This document shows, piece after piece, positions 35,819 to 45,350 of a DNA stretch of 64,000 nucleotides (positions are counted from its first letter, which is position 1; every line of letters starts with the position of its first letter). Both the position numbers and the translations under genes were made by a program. This DNA comes from an uncultured Bacteroidales bacterium (GTDB taxonomy: Bacteria; Bacteroidota; Bacteroidia; Bacteroidales; F082). A model generated the notes under the pieces. It was not told the origin of the DNA and did no database searches. It was given only the letters and a program-made list of their open reading frames with translations. The stretch lies in contig CAMHJX010000015.1 in assembly GCA_946185535.1 (NCBI GenBank), positions 1-64,000 on the forward strand. The letters are read 5' to 3'.

Positions 35819-36703
35819 TTAGTGAGATTTACACAAATCGTTCTTTTTTAATATTTCTTGTGCCATTTTGAGCATCGGAGGGCCGATAAACTTGTTATCT
35901 TTCACAGCAACTCCTTTGCCCTCACTAATTGATTCTTCTGTCAACCGAACCATTTCTTCTGCCCATTCAACTTCTTCGGGTGTAGGAGAATAGTAACGAT
36001 GACATAAAGGCAATTCTTTAGGATTAAGGATGAGCATTCCATCAAAACCAAGCTTCTTAGAAAGAATTAAATTATGCTCAAGGTCATCCAAGTCATGAAC
36101 TCTGATATGTACAGTATCAATAGCGGCTACCCCACAATTATGTGCTCCATTCACTATCATATTACGAGCAAAGAAAATGCTCTGTCCATCTATGTCGTGT
36201 TTACCTTCAAGATCTGTCACATAATCCTCACAACCGAAAGCTACAGCAATCACTCTTGGACTTGCCTTACAGATGTCTTGAATATTCATCACGGCACCTG
36301 TCGTCTCAATAATTGGAATAAGTTTGAATGTACCTTGTTTAAACCCTTTATCATATTCAATCGTATCAAGTAATTTGCCTATAAAATAGATATCCTCACC
36401 ACAGCGAGCTTTGGGATACATAAAACCCGTCACCCCTTTGATAGAAAGTTGGGTCACATCCTTTAATAATTGACCACTTTCTCTATCATTAATTCGGGGG
36501 AAAAGAATACGATTGTTAAAAACACCGTCTTCAATATACTTAATAATGTTATTTCGAGCAATTTGCTTGTTCTCTAATGGCTGAACAGAATCTTCAACAT
36601 CTAATAACAGCACATCAGCATTGGTACGTGCAGCACTTTGCATCAACCTGTCATTATGAGCAGGTACAAACATAAGACTGCGTGTAAGGAAACTTGTTTT
36701 CAT
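35819..36703 (-). CDS. CitE/HpcH-like lyase, paralogue 2
   Basis: The 294-residue paralogue of the previous protein shares the order LDVEDS, FPRINDRES, IPIIETTGAV and AFGCEDYVTDLEG, the long block DIYFIGKLL and the C-terminal KFIGPPMLKMA. Both copies keep the active-site pattern, so both may be active or may form a hetero-oligomer. It lies 11 bp after paralogue 1's upstream boundary and 9 bp before the MaoC-like gene. The substrate is not known. Confidence 0.85.
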   Translation of the reverse strand: MKTSFLTRSLMFVPAHNDRLMQSAARTNADVLLLDVEDSVQPLENKQIARNNIIKYIEDGVFNNRILFPRINDRESGQLLKDVTQLSIKGVTGFMYPKARCGEDIYFIGKLLDTIEYDKGFKQGTFKLIPIIETTGAVMNIQDICKASPRVIAVAFGCEDYVTDLEGKHDIDGQSIFFARNMIVNGAHNCGVAAIDTVHIRVHDLDDLEHNLILSKKLGFDGMLILNPKELPLCHRYYSPTPEEVEWAEEMVRLTEESISEGKGVAVKDNKFIGPPMLKMAQEILKKNDLCKSH

Positions 36704-36712
36704 ACTGATAAT

Positions 36713-37177
36713 TTATGATAGATTTTGTTTTTTTACCAAAACATTTCTTCGGAATGAAATAACATCTTCTCCTCTTTGATTATAACCGATGGTTTCAACA
36801 TAGATGATTCCTCGATCATTTTTCGATTTGGATTCTCGTTTATCTAATATTTTTGTACGTGCATAAAGAGTATCTCCAACAAAAGTAGGAGCAAGATGTT
36901 TTATATTCTCATACCCAAGATTAGCGATAGCCTTACCACTGATATCAGGTACTGTCATGCCAACCACCAAAGAAAAGACCAATGTTCCCACAACTAGTAA
37001 TTGGCCATGTTGGTTGTGACTAGCATAATCAACATTTGTATGCACTGGATGATGATTCATTGTAAGAAGTGAAAAGAAATTATTGTCACTTTCAAAAACT
37101 GTTTTTGAAAGAGCATGTTTTATCTCTTCCCCTACTTCAAAGTCTTCAAAGTAAAGACCCAAAACGCTTTGTTTCAT
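36713..37177 (-). CDS. MaoC-like hot-dog hydratase
   Basis: The 154-residue single hot-dog protein would hydrate or dehydrate an enoyl-CoA or enoyl-ACP. The usual R-hydratase motif SGDxNPxH is replaced by TMNHHPVH at about 39-46. That matches the subgroup with TMNxxPxH that I recall beside CitE-like genes and related to mesaconyl-CoA hydratases. The neighbourhood (two CitE-like genes downstream, KAS III upstream) supports a role in making or reshaping a branched or hydroxy acyl group. Exact reaction unknown. Confidence 0.8.
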   Translation of the reverse strand: MKQSVLGLYFEDFEVGEEIKHALSKTVFESDNNFFSLLTMNHHPVHTNVDYASHNQHGQLLVVGTLVFSLVVGMTVPDISGKAIANLGYENIKHLAPTFVGDTLYARTKILDKRESKSKNDRGIIYVETIGYNQRGEDVISFRRNVLVKKQNLS

Positions 37178-37231
37178 ATTTTCAAATTATACATTATTTA
37201 CTAATAAACTAATAGTTTTAATTTAACAACT

Positions 37232-38287
37232 TCATATCTTCCCCACCTCCAGCACCACCATCTTCTGCGTCTTCAGAATCATCGTGCCCCAAGTGAGGCC
37301 GAGGCCAAAGGAAGAACAGACTAATGTCAGTGGACGGGATTGCAATTCTTCTCGGAGATTATAGGTCATCAGCATGGGCACAGAAGCACCGCCAAGGTTG
37401 CCAAATTCTTGGAGGTCATACGGAGTCTTCTCCAACGGAAGTTTCAATTTCTTCACGATTCTGTCCACAATCAGCTTGTTGGCCTGATGAATAAGGAAGA
37501 AGTCGACGTTATCGGTATTCAACCCATATTTCTCCATGAGGTTCTTGATGCTGATAGGTGGCCTCGAAATAGCAAAGGATAACACGCTCATGCCTTCTAT
37601 CAGCGTATCTTTGGGCGCACGAATGATGCCATTGCCAAAGTCTTCCTCGATGAACGACTCTGCCGTGATGGGATGACGATAGCCGCCATGCGGCGTAATC
37701 AAGGCCTGATAGCCAGAGCCTAACGTGTTGAACTCGATGACGATATCCTCAGCTGTCGGATCATACTCCAAAGCCATAGCCGTACCGCTGTCACCAAACA
37801 AAGGCACACGGCTCTTGTCTTTCAACGAACCCATGCGAAGCGCTGTATCGCCCACCAACAACAAAGCACGTTTTACCGTTCCAGCACTCAGCAGATTGCC
37901 CGCCACATTGATGGCGTACATACTGCCACAACACCCCATCGGAATGTCCAATACGAAAGTACTAGTCGGCAAGCCCATACGATGCTGCAAAATACCAGCT
38001 GTGGGAGGGGTCTTGTAGTCGCCCGTCACCGAACCAAACACCAGCACATCGACGCTTTCCTTCTCCCAACCCAAAGCAGCCAACAGACGCTCCGCCGCAT
38101 CTTGGCAGAGGTCGGAAGTGCAAAGGTCGTCAGGACCGATGTAACGGTTCTTGATGCCAACCGTGTTGTCAAAAATATCGGCTTCTTCTTGAGTGAAGAT
38201 GTCGAAGTCGGCAGTCTTCACCGCATGGTTCGGAACGGTGCCCGTCACGCCGCGCACTGCCACATTCTTGATTTCCCAAAGTGCCAT
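37232..38287 (-). CDS. 3-oxoacyl-ACP synthase III-like enzyme, copy 1
   Basis: The 351-residue thiolase-fold condensing enzyme carries the KAS III triad: Cys119 in MGCCGSM, His in FLIHQANK, and Asn in FGNLGGAS. KAS III joins an acyl-CoA or acyl-ACP starter to malonyl-ACP. The start overlaps the ACP stop by one base, so enzyme and carrier are coupled. The flanking residues GCCGSM differ from the ACSGF of housekeeping FabH, consistent with a specialised substrate. A housekeeping FabH would normally sit with plsX and rpmF, which are absent. Confidence 0.9.
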   Translation of the reverse strand: MALWEIKNVAVRGVTGTVPNHAVKTADFDIFTQEEADIFDNTVGIKNRYIGPDDLCTSDLCQDAAERLLAALGWEKESVDVLVFGSVTGDYKTPPTAGILQHRMGLPTSTFVLDIPMGCCGSMYAINVAGNLLSAGTVKRALLLVGDTALRMGSLKDKSRVPLFGDSGTAMALEYDPTAEDIVIEFNTLGSGYQALITPHGGYRHPITAESFIEEDFGNGIIRAPKDTLIEGMSVLSFAISRPPISIKNLMEKYGLNTDNVDFFLIHQANKLIVDRIVKKLKLPLEKTPYDLQEFGNLGGASVPMLMTYNLREELQSRPLTLVCSSFGLGLTWGTMILKTQKMVVLEVGKI

Positions 38288-38526
38288 TACAGTTCAATTT
38301 CGTATTTGCCGAGGATGGCCTTGGCGTTATCGTAAGAGGTGAACTCGAGGATGTCCTCAGGGTCGAGCATGATGTCGAAAGCGTCCTCAACAGCCGAAGT
38401 AAGGCTCAATTGGCGTACACTGTCCCAGCCATCGATGGCTTTGTTGTCGAAACCGGCACCTAAAGCCGAAACATCCACGGAAAACACTTCGCAGAAGATA
38501 TTGTTCAGTTTTTCTAAATTGTTCAT
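38287..38526 (-). CDS. Acyl carrier protein 1
   Basis: The 79-residue acidic helical protein has the phosphopantetheine Ser36 in GWDSVRQL, close to the standard DSL. It overlaps the downstream KAS III start and follows the acyl ligase gene by 23 bp, so ligase, carrier and condensing enzyme form one module. It would carry the acyl group loaded by the ligase. Confidence 0.85.
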   Translation of the reverse strand: MNNLEKLNNIFCEVFSVDVSALGAGFDNKAIDGWDSVRQLSLTSAVEDAFDIMLDPEDILEFTSYDNAKAILGKYEIEL

Positions 38527-38549
38527 GATTAAACTTTTATATTGATTGT

Positions 38550-39929
38550 TTATTGATTTATCACTTTTCCAGCTTCGTTGCGCAGAATTGCGTCAACAAA
38601 TTGTATCTCTATATTCTTGTGGAACAGATGGGTCTTGTCTTCGATGAAAGCAGGCAACACATCGACAAGCTCGGGCTTTGTGACGAGGACGATCAGCTTC
38701 TCATCATTGCCTTTGCAGTAACAGTCGGCCTTATATTCCGACTTGATGAGATTCTCCACCTCATCCAAGCCTATACGCAAACCGAAGATCTTCAGGAAGC
38801 GTTTCAAACGTCCCACAATGAAATAGCAACCGTCGACATCACGATGCGCCAAGTCGCCCGTGTGCATCACTCCATGGTTCTCATCACCTTTGAGCAGGTC
38901 TTCCCTACTATTGGCATAGCCCATTGTGACATTTTCGCCTCGATACACCATCTCACCGGTTGCTTCGCCTTCGAAGGTCTCATTACCATTCTCATCAACG
39001 ATGGACAACTGTCCTCCAGGCTCGGCAATGCCTATACTACAAGTTTTTTCCAAGGCCAATTCCGCAGGAAGATACGCCATACGTGCCGTGCATTCCGACT
39101 GTCCGTAGGTGGCGATGAACTTCTTGCCCTTGTCATACGCATATTGCGCTAAGGCCTTGAACATCTCCTCTGTCAACTTTCCACCCCCTTGGGTGATGAT
39201 TTGCAAGTTGGGCAAGTCCATCCTTGTAAAACGCATCTTCATCAGCAGCTCGTAACTGTATGGCACACCCGTGAAACTGGTAGCTTCTTTCAACATGGTC
39301 CAGAAGCCCCTGTCCAATAGGGAGCGGCCTGAGAGCAACAAAGTTGCGCCTGCCAACAAGTGGCTCGCGATGACAGAGAGCCCCATCGTGTAATGCATAG
39401 GCAAAATGGCCATGGCCTTTTCGGTGCCGTCCATTTGAAACATTCGCATCACATTATCGGCATTGGCCTCGATATTGTGCAGGCTGTGACGCACCAACTT
39501 GGGACTTCCTGTGGAACCCGAGGTAGGTAGAAGCAAGGCAAGGTCGGGATGCATGGCTACAGGGGCATTTCCTGTTTTCAATAAGGAGTAACCATGTGAC
39601 GAAAACACCTTTTCATAGCCCAGTTTCTCAACCATCCCATCAGGAGCCCAAAGGTATTCGGGCTGATAGAGATTGTATAAGGCGGTGAAAAGAGTCTCTT
39701 CCGTCTTGGCACTCAAAATGAGTAGTACAATGCCATTGGAAAGCGAACCCAGATAGCCCAACAAGGAACCATTGCAATTCTCGGCCAATAGGAAGATCAA
39801 CGACCGATTTGGCAGATGTTGCTTGAGCTCTTCTGAAAAGTCGCACAAGTCACCGTAGGTCAGCTGTTCTCCGCTATCGTCAATGACAGCTATCTTATCT
39901 TTTGGCTTTTTATCTAAATCTAAAAACAT
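38550..39929 (-). CDS. Acyl-activating AMP-dependent ligase
   Basis: The 459-residue ANL-superfamily enzyme activates a carboxylic acid as acyl-AMP and passes it to CoA or to an ACP. Motifs: LLPTSGSTGSPKLV (about 130-143), ATYGQSECTA, HTGDLAHRDVDG, IVGRLKRFLKIFG, and the final catalytic Lys in NEAGKVINQ. It is shorter than CoA ligases (usually above 500), closer to acyl-ACP-type ligases in polysaccharide and polyketide loci. Its position directly ahead of ACP1 suggests it loads that carrier. Confidence 0.85.
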   Translation of the reverse strand: MFLDLDKKPKDKIAVIDDSGEQLTYGDLCDFSEELKQHLPNRSLIFLLAENCNGSLLGYLGSLSNGIVLLILSAKTEETLFTALYNLYQPEYLWAPDGMVEKLGYEKVFSSHGYSLLKTGNAPVAMHPDLALLLPTSGSTGSPKLVRHSLHNIEANADNVMRMFQMDGTEKAMAILPMHYTMGLSVIASHLLAGATLLLSGRSLLDRGFWTMLKEATSFTGVPYSYELLMKMRFTRMDLPNLQIITQGGGKLTEEMFKALAQYAYDKGKKFIATYGQSECTARMAYLPAELALEKTCSIGIAEPGGQLSIVDENGNETFEGEATGEMVYRGENVTMGYANSREDLLKGDENHGVMHTGDLAHRDVDGCYFIVGRLKRFLKIFGLRIGLDEVENLIKSEYKADCYCKGNDEKLIVLVTKPELVDVLPAFIEDKTHLFHKNIEIQFVDAILRNEAGKVINQ

Positions 39930-40048
39930 TGTTTTCTCACAGAAATGATAGTATTGGTTTCACACAGAAAGCTCTTTATTTATCTCACACAGATACCACT
40001 GATTTCACTGATTATTATTGAGCTTAAAAGCTCAAATATTTGCCTAAA

Positions 40049-40420
40049 TCAATTTACTATCCGCTTAATACTTTCGCTTAAGTTACTTGTGTTGAAGTTG
40101 ACAAGAATACCTACATGTTTTTTGAGGAGTCTTAGGTAAGTAAGTAATTGTTTTGCAAACACCGGTTTCATTTCTTCAACCGACTTTAATTAAACAATAA
40201 CTTGGTTCTCAACCAATAAATCAAGTCGAAGGGGTGTTTTAAGCACAGTGTCCTTGTACACAACAGGAACCTCCTTCTGGCGAACCACATCTAAACCACG
40301 CTCTTTTAGCTCGAAAAACATAGCTTCTTCATAGACTGATTCGAGTAATCCAGGACCGAGTTCGTTATAAACGTCAAAAATGGCTCCTCTTATCTCGTAT
40401 GTTATTTCGTTGTCAGTCAT
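40049..40420 (-). pseudogene. GxxExxY protein broken by a stop codon
   Basis: The N-terminal part (start taken at 40420, MTDNEITYEIRGAIFDVYN) has the family signature GLLESVYEEA and LDLLVENQVIV. It then meets TAA at 40190-40192. Reading on in the same frame gives LKSVEEMKPVFAKQLLTYL and on to a second stop at 40049-40051, which is the normal C-terminal half. The stop replaces the Glu of the usual VELK motif, the likely catalytic ExK of a PD-(D/E)xK-type fold. One base change explains the break. Function of the family is unknown; the gene is unrelated to its neighbours. Confidence 0.8.
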
Positions 40421-40486
40421 ACGTACGTTCCACTCACCCACCGCCGCAAGGCAAGCATATCCGTGAAATCTGTGAAATCTGTGTGA

Positions 40487-41245
40487 TTAAATAGAAGCGC
40501 AGCCGTCCACACCCAATATATGTCCGCTGATATACGATGCCCTATCAGAAGCCAAGAAAGCCACTGCGTTGGCCACATCCTGAGGCGTGCCAAGGCGCCC
40601 AAGGGCAATACGACTGATGCGCTGATCAATCTTGTCGCCAGACGCTTCATAAAGCTCCTCAAAGCGTTCCGTCTTGATGATACCTGGAGCCACAGCATTC
40701 ACCCTGATTTGCATGGGTGAAAGCTCCTTCGCGGCACTCTTGGTGGCAGCGATGACCGCTCCTTTGGTAGAACTATAGGCCACCTGACCTGGTGAGCCAA
40801 CTACACCAGTAATTGAGGCAATGTTAACGATACTACCGCCACCCGTGCGAGCCATCAGACGCGAAACGATCTGCATCATATCGATGACGGCAAACACATT
40901 AACGGCATACATCTTTTCAAGCAACGGCTTGGTCACCATGCCCAACTTTTGGTTTTGGATGATAGCGGCGTTGTTCACTACCACATCTATCCGACCTTCG
41001 GTCTTGTGGATAGTCATCAGGCCATTCTTGAGTGCAGCACTATCCGTCACATCCATAACCATGGGCACTATACGAGTCTCGTTCTCCTTGGATTTTTCTG
41101 CGGCCCATTCTTCCATGTCGCCCAAGGCAAGGTCAGCGGCATACACCACCGCGCCATCAGCAGCAAGTTGGTTGGCAATCACACGGCCTATGCCACGACC
41201 TGCGCCAGTGACAAGGCAAATCTTTCCTGATAAGAGTCTTTCCAT
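40487..41245 (-). CDS. Short-chain dehydrogenase/reductase, copy 1 (FabG-like)
   Basis: The start at 41245 (MERLLSGKICLVTG) is chosen because it lies just after the stop of the upstream gene and begins right before the Rossmann motif. The 252-residue product has TGAGRGIG, NNAA, and the catalytic Ser and YSSTK of classical SDRs, and ends in GHILGVDG. It resembles 3-oxoacyl-ACP reductases and could reduce a beta-keto group made by the KAS III enzymes. It could instead act on a nucleotide sugar. Confidence 0.85.
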   Translation of the reverse strand: MERLLSGKICLVTGAGRGIGRVIANQLAADGAVVYAADLALGDMEEWAAEKSKENETRIVPMVMDVTDSAALKNGLMTIHKTEGRIDVVVNNAAIIQNQKLGMVTKPLLEKMYAVNVFAVIDMMQIVSRLMARTGGGSIVNIASITGVVGSPGQVAYSSTKGAVIAATKSAAKELSPMQIRVNAVAPGIIKTERFEELYEASGDKIDQRISRIALGRLGTPQDVANAVAFLASDRASYISGHILGVDGCASI

Positions 41246-41246
41246 C

Positions 41247-41990
41247 TTAATACAAAGTTTTTCCTCCATCAATAATAAGCGAATGGCCTGTCACCCATGA
41301 GGAAGCATCCGAGAGTAGGTAAACGATGGCCAAAGCCACATCACGAGGTTCGCCGTAGCGTTTCATGGGATAAGTTTCCATATCCTTAGCTTTGTCCTCA
41401 TCGGAATAAGCTCGTCCAGCAAGATTGGTATTGACCATGCCGGGGTTGACGCTATTGCAACGGATGCGCGGTGCGCCCTCCAAAGCCACATTACGCACAA
41501 ACACCTGCAAAGCACCTTTCGATGCACCATACATGGCATTTCCTGGAGCAGTGGTATAAACTCCTCCAATAGAAACGGTAAACACCAATGAAGCGTTGAC
41601 ATTGAACTTCTTTTTCTTCAACAAACGCTGCGTCAGATAGATGGGACCGTATGTATTGATGGACATGATCCGCTCAAGTGCCTCTTTACTAATCATCTTT
41701 ACTGGTGTAGGCTTAGTAACACCTGCGTTGCTCACAAAACCATCAAGCATAGGAAGCCTACTTACCAAATCATCCAAGGCTTCTTGTGAAGTCAAGTCGG
41801 CGGAAATACATTCATGCCCCTCGCCTTCCAGCAAAGCCTTTGTTTCGGTAAGACCTGTTTCATTGATATCAGTTAACACAAGTTTTGCTCCCAGTTTTGC
41901 ACATTCAATACTAGTAGCTCGCCCTATGCCTCCAGCAGCACCAGTGACTAGGATGGTCTTCCCTTCCAAGGAAAAAGGATTGTAGCTCAT
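41247..41990 (-). CDS. Short-chain dehydrogenase/reductase, copy 2
   Basis: The ATG at 41990 overlaps the ACP2 stop (ATGA), so carrier and reductase are translationally coupled. The 247-residue enzyme has TGAAGGIG, SNAGV, YGASK and TGHSLIIDGG. It resembles SDR copy 3 at 52697-53443 more than copy 1 (shared FSLEGKTILVTGA and C-terminus). The coupling to an ACP is the best evidence that it is an acyl-ACP ketoreductase. Confidence 0.87.
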   Translation of the reverse strand: MSYNPFSLEGKTILVTGAAGGIGRATSIECAKLGAKLVLTDINETGLTETKALLEGEGHECISADLTSQEALDDLVSRLPMLDGFVSNAGVTKPTPVKMISKEALERIMSINTYGPIYLTQRLLKKKKFNVNASLVFTVSIGGVYTTAPGNAMYGASKGALQVFVRNVALEGAPRIRCNSVNPGMVNTNLAGRAYSDEDKAKDMETYPMKRYGEPRDVALAIVYLLSDASSWVTGHSLIIDGGKTLY

Positions 41991-42223
41991 TGTTCCGCCT
42001 TTTTCTGGACAAGATTGAACAAATCCTCGATGGTGACACACGATTTCATCTCGTTGCCATCAATGGTAACATTGTACTCCTCATCAATCATCAAAATGAG
42101 AGAGAGAGCAATTAGCGAAGTGTATTCCTCCAAGTCGTGGAACACGGTTTCAGGCTTGAATTCGCTAATGTCGGTTTCATCAAACTGTTCAGCGAAATGT
42201 TCGATAAATTCTTTGATCTCCAT
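41987..42223 (-). CDS. Acyl carrier protein 2
   Basis: The 78-residue product is ACP-like with Ser36 in LEEYTSLIAL as the likely phosphopantetheine site. The preceding residue is Thr where most ACPs have Asp. It is related to ACP3 at 55179 (shared TIEDL(F/Y)xLV C-terminus and acidic N-terminus). It is coupled to the SDR by an ATGA overlap and lies 25 bp after the PglD-like gene. Confidence 0.82.
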   Translation of the reverse strand: MEIKEFIEHFAEQFDETDISEFKPETVFHDLEEYTSLIALSLILMIDEEYNVTIDGNEMKSCVTIEDLFNLVQKKAEQ

Positions 42224-42248
42224 ATTAATTTATGTGTTTATTAAGATT

Positions 42249-42878
42249 TTACATCAGTTTTTTTGCCGGATTACCCATAACGGTTGTTCCAGCCTTTACT
42301 TTCTTAATCACGAAGCTGCACGCCCCCACATGAGCGCCACTCTCCACTTTTACGTTGTGGCTAATGACCGCTCCTGTATGGATATTCACGTCATCTTCCA
42401 CTATAGTGCCCCCCACACAGGTGACATGGGTATCTATGCGGTTCCAACTGCCGATACGGGCATCATGGCCAATAACTGTATAGGACTGAATCATATTGTA
42501 GTCACCCACTACGGCATCATTACCAATTACGGTATAGGCTCCTATGAAATTACCCTTACCAAGTTGGGCATTGGTATAAATTCTCGCCATTTTGTGTACC
42601 AACTGCAAAAACTCGCCTCCTCTGGCAATGATTTCTTCCATGCAAGGTCTTCGCGCCGCTCCACCGATAGAGGAGACAAACACATCATCTGCTTGTGGTT
42701 GATAGTTTTTGATGGTGCCAATAATGGGAGGATAATTGGGATAACCATCCAATGCATTCAAGTCGTCGTCAATAAAGCCTTTAATATCGAAGGTCTCTCC
42801 GTAGCCGACACTCTCAAGGGCATTACTATATATGGTGCGACCCATACCGCCAGCACCAATGATGATTAGATGTTTCAT
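42249..42878 (-). CDS. PglD-like sugar N-acyltransferase, copy 1
   Basis: The 209-residue product has the PglD plan: an N-terminal Rossmann-like sugar-binding part (LIIIGAGGMGRTIY) and hexapeptide repeats from about 95 to 200, ending GTTVMGNPAKKLM. PglD-type enzymes acylate the 4-amino group of UDP-amino sugars. The adjacent ACP2 raises the possibility that the donor is an acyl-ACP rather than acetyl-CoA; that is inference. Its start overlaps the glycosyltransferase stop. Confidence 0.88.
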   Translation of the reverse strand: MKHLIIIGAGGMGRTIYSNALESVGYGETFDIKGFIDDDLNALDGYPNYPPIIGTIKNYQPQADDVFVSSIGGAARRPCMEEIIARGGEFLQLVHKMARIYTNAQLGKGNFIGAYTVIGNDAVVGDYNMIQSYTVIGHDARIGSWNRIDTHVTCVGGTIVEDDVNIHTGAVISHNVKVESGAHVGACSFVIKKVKAGTTVMGNPAKKLM

Positions 42879-44035
42879 ACTCGTTGTTTCTTTTTTTCTA
42901 TTTCTTCCTCAAAAATGCCTTCTAATTGCCTTGCAATGCTTTGTGGAGCAAAACGGCGATTGCATTCCTCAATAATTGTTTCAGGATTGTAGCAGTCATA
43001 ATTATTATACATAGTTTTCAAGGCTTTTGTCAAAGCATCAACATCTTCAATAGGTATCAACAAACCATTTTCTTTATTTACAAATTCATCCGGTCCTCCA
43101 CAATCCGTAGCTATTACAGGAAGACCTTGCGACATAGCCTCAATATAAACAACGCCAAATGTTTCAGCACGAGAAGCAAGTACAAAAGCATGACTTTCTT
43201 TCATCAACTCGATTATTTCCTGCTTGTTCTTACGACCAACCAATGTGATTTTTTCTATTAAGCCACATTCATCTATTTGCTTTTGCAATCTTTCTCGTTC
43301 TTCTCCATCACCGATTATAGACAAAATACAACCTTGTTCTGCAAGGCCAGATTTCGAAAATGCTTCTATCAGTAAATCAAATCCCTTTCTGTGTATAATA
43401 CTACCTACTGAAACAAACCTAAAAACATTCTCTATTTTCTTTTTTGTAACGGAAGCGTCAACAAATTCCTCACCCAACATATCATAAACCACTTCTGCAT
43501 CTTTGTTGAAATGGCGTTTGATATGTTTTTTCAAACTTTCAGATACAGCCAAAAGCCTGTCAACCATATTATATGCTGTGTTTCCACAAATTGCAAGTGT
43601 CTTAGGAAGCGTTGGCTGATTAAGCCTTGACCAATGCTCTATACCAACTATCGGAATTGATGGGTATTTTCTGTGTACCTTTCCCAAATCGTACATATTA
43701 AACAGATAGTGGGCATAAATCAAATCAGGTTTACCGTGAAAACATTCAATATGTTGAAACAATTTTTTCATCATCACTTGCCGCACACGTCGACGGATCC
43801 TCTCAATATGAAATACTGCCATTGGAAGCCAATAAATAAGATATGTAGGGATTCCATCTATTGACCCTTCAGTAATTCCTTTTTTACGTTTTTCTTTCCT
43901 ATATCTTCCATCAATCGCTGAAATAATCACATTATGTCCCATTTTTTTCAAAGCGCGAGCCTGATCCAATTCAAAGCAACCCCATTGAGGATCGTTTTCT
44001 GAAGGAATACCATGAGAAACAATCAAAATATTCAT
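42875..44035 (-). CDS. GT4-family glycosyltransferase
   Basis: The 386-residue GT-B enzyme transfers a sugar from a nucleotide donor to the growing lipid-linked unit on the cytosolic face. Evidence: VSVGSIIHRKGFDLLIEAF, IIGDGEERERL, and the EX7E motif ETFGVVYIE followed by GLPVIATDCGGPDEFV. It is the only clear glycosyltransferase in the window, so the other linkages are probably made by genes beyond the right edge. Confidence 0.92.
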   Translation of the reverse strand: MNILIVSHGIPSENDPQWGCFELDQARALKKMGHNVIISAIDGRYRKEKRKKGITEGSIDGIPTYLIYWLPMAVFHIERIRRRVRQVMMKKLFQHIECFHGKPDLIYAHYLFNMYDLGKVHRKYPSIPIVGIEHWSRLNQPTLPKTLAICGNTAYNMVDRLLAVSESLKKHIKRHFNKDAEVVYDMLGEEFVDASVTKKKIENVFRFVSVGSIIHRKGFDLLIEAFSKSGLAEQGCILSIIGDGEERERLQKQIDECGLIEKITLVGRKNKQEIIELMKESHAFVLASRAETFGVVYIEAMSQGLPVIATDCGGPDEFVNKENGLLIPIEDVDALTKALKTMYNNYDCYNPETIIEECNRRFAPQSIARQLEGIFEEEIEKKKQRV

Positions 44036-44130
44036 AATAGTTAGGCTGTTATCTTAATTTCATATTACCGAGTTGTGTTTGTAATAAACCATATTACTTG
44101 TTTTTTTGACATATTATGTCTATTCTTTTT

Positions 44131-45273
44131 TCAATGAGCATCAACAAGATCTTGAAAGACGGGATTTTCCTCTTCAATTTGGTAATTAGTATCGTCATCA
44201 AAGTAGTCCAATTCTTTTTGCTTGGATAGTATCAAACAAAATGGAAGAAATAGGAAATAAGAATATCCCATTAAAAGACCTGATTCGTTAAGACCCCAAA
44301 TCATAGCAACTAAAACCAACAATAATAATGGCCTGAGATGTTCTTGACACAAATTGCATATCTTATTAAAATAAAAATATATCACGAAAACAAGTATTAC
44401 AAATGTTGGTACCCCAAAAGTTGAAATAATATCAAGAGAAGAGTTATGCATACTTTTATCCCACCATGAAGTATCCATTCCACCAAACCAAAAATGAGAA
44501 GAATCTCCTAATTGTGAGAATATGAAATTCCATATTATTTGCCGTCCAGAAAAAATGTCTTGATCCATCAAATTTGTATTGGCATTATAGCGCCAACTAT
44601 AGTCGGAGGCAAATTGGCAATATACCCATGGATATAACACACCCATTACTACAATTATCCAGTAAATCAGTTTTAAATTCTTAAATCTTTTCTTGAAGAC
44701 AAAAGCAATAGGAATTAATAGAAAAACCATCAAAGACGTACGGGATTCCGTACGATATATTGCAATTAATGAAATAATTATGATAATAACCATAGCAAGT
44801 GTCATTCGATCCTGATACTTGCTATTTATGAATTGACCATTGAATATTATTAAGAACAATAATAAAAAAACAAATGCCACCTGATTAGGATTAATGTAAA
44901 ACCGATTACTTATTATAAAATAAATGAAAAAAGATACTATAGAAGATAAAACTATTAAAGATATCTCTTGTTTTGACAAAGCCAATTGGCAATATACAAA
45001 TAACGTAATTGGAATCATCACCAGCACAAGCATAGTTTGCCAATTATAACTATACCCACCAAACAAATAAAGAAAAACTGAGTATAACAAGAGTAAGATA
45101 GGAAGAATGGCATCAAATTTCGGTCTAAAATACTTGATATACAAAAACAGAATTGGAATATATCTAAGCAATGTAACCACTATAGAAAGCGACGACTCAA
45201 CATCTTTGAGCAATAGCCATAACAAAGAGAAAACAAATGATATAAAAAGTAAAAGAAAATCTGTTTTTATCAT
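44131..45273 (-). CDS. wzy: Wzy-like polysaccharide polymerase
   Basis: The 380-residue protein has about ten membrane helices and a larger extracellular loop at about 210-270, the usual layout of O-antigen polymerases. The gene is strikingly AT-rich compared with the acyl-module genes, as polymerase genes often are. Identification rests on topology and locus rather than a motif. It would polymerise the repeat units flipped by Wzx. Confidence 0.8.
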   Translation of the reverse strand: MIKTDFLLLFISFVFSLLWLLLKDVESSLSIVVTLLRYIPILFLYIKYFRPKFDAILPILLLLYSVFLYLFGGYSYNWQTMLVLVMIPITLFVYCQLALSKQEISLIVLSSIVSFFIYFIISNRFYINPNQVAFVFLLLFLIIFNGQFINSKYQDRMTLAMVIIIIISLIAIYRTESRTSLMVFLLIPIAFVFKKRFKNLKLIYWIIVVMGVLYPWVYCQFASDYSWRYNANTNLMDQDIFSGRQIIWNFIFSQLGDSSHFWFGGMDTSWWDKSMHNSSLDIISTFGVPTFVILVFVIYFYFNKICNLCQEHLRPLLLLVLVAMIWGLNESGLLMGYSYFLFLPFCLILSKQKELDYFDDDTNYQIEEENPVFQDLVDAH

Positions 45274-45350
45274 TACTACGCCTTGAATTACAATGTTTTA
45301 GATAATTTATATAGACTAAATCTTTATTCGATTTGTTTATATTTCTTTCG

